Assembly: GCA_036897625.1 (NCBI GenBank)
Contig: JAYMTA010001348.1
Coordinates: forward strand, 1-20,473
Direction: 5' to 3'
Length of the DNA: 20,473 bases
Source of the DNA: Pelargonium cotyledonis
Taxonomy: Eukaryota; Streptophyta; Magnoliopsida; Geraniales; Geraniaceae
A model generated the notes under the pieces. It was not told the origin of the DNA and searched no databases. It saw nothing but the letters and a program-made list of their open reading frames with translations. The translations under genes were made by a program, and so were the position numbers. Positions 20,195-20,473 of the stretch are shown here, piece after piece; position 1 is the stretch's first letter, and each line of letters starts with the position of its first letter.

Positions 20195-20473
20195 GAGAAA
20201 GATAAACTTATCAGGATTTGCAGATCTGTTAAGTTTGGGCGTGAAACTCCATGTGCAGCATATATATATCTTTGTCGGCTGAACTTTTAAAAAGATAAAC
20301 AAGTTATTAGCTATCGATATAAATCAGTTAATTTTAATTGTTAATTATTAATCTGATATAATTGACCGTCAATTTTTAACATTTTATTTATTTTATATTT
20401 TTTTATAACTTAATATTTTAACGTATTTTTTTATTTTTATAATTTCTTTTCAACTTATAAGATTATCAATTTT
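20195..20473 (-). promoter_or_regulatory. HSF upstream region with a TATA-like element
   Basis: A TATATATA run at 20260-20270 lies about 65-75 bp before the ATG, a fitting TATA box on the minus strand with a short leader. Further upstream the sequence is nearly pure A+T. I see no perfect GAAnnTTC heat-shock element in the 280 bp available, so autoregulation cannot be read from this window. Confidence 0.5.

Noticed and set aside
1-20473. tRNA, rRNA, CRISPR array, organellar insertion
   Set aside because: None seen; the only tRNA-like sequences are the degraded promoter boxes of the two SINE copies.

Overview
This AT-rich window carries split genes with GT-AG introns, a Stowaway-type MITE, tRNA-derived SINE copies and dinucleotide microsatellites, which together indicate a flowering-plant nuclear genome. 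The two proteins resemble eudicot homologues most closely. I would guess an asterid, but the sequence does not settle the order. I see no organellar DNA, tRNA, rRNA or CRISPR.

Layout. Positions 1-6600 are gene-poor and filled with old repeats: a ~0.5 kb direct repeat that looks LTR-derived (1-454 and 682-1200), a Stowaway-like MITE (1665-1902), a second terminal-inverted-repeat element (1996-2536), a minus-strand SINE (3321-3541), a possible CACTA-type subterminal stretch (5938-6075) and a compound microsatellite (about 6386-6435). At about 6640-6760 there is a short minus-strand relic of a DUF247 gene. From 16232 down to 8705 (or 7043) runs a dymeclin (DYM) gene of 17-18 exons on the minus strand. 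Its last large intron holds a decayed LINE reverse-transcriptase fragment, and another intron holds a duplicated dispersed repeat. A second SINE, with poly(A) tail and target-site duplication, lies just upstream of DYM (16632-16809). From 20194 down to 18662 lies a two-exon class A heat-stress transcription factor (HsfA6/A7/A2-like), also on the minus strand.

Function. The two genes are unrelated housekeeping and stress genes: a peripheral Golgi protein and a heat-shock transcription activator. Nothing suggests that they work together.

Main oddity. Both genes are conserved in sequence over nearly their whole length, yet each has one exon whose length breaks the reading frame: DYM exon 10 is 112 nt where 114 is expected, and HSF exon 1 is 295 nt where a multiple of three is expected. 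The expected acceptor of a likely last DYM exon also reads GG instead of AG. Either the assembly has residual indel errors or both genes are damaged in this genome. I found no convincing new biological system here.
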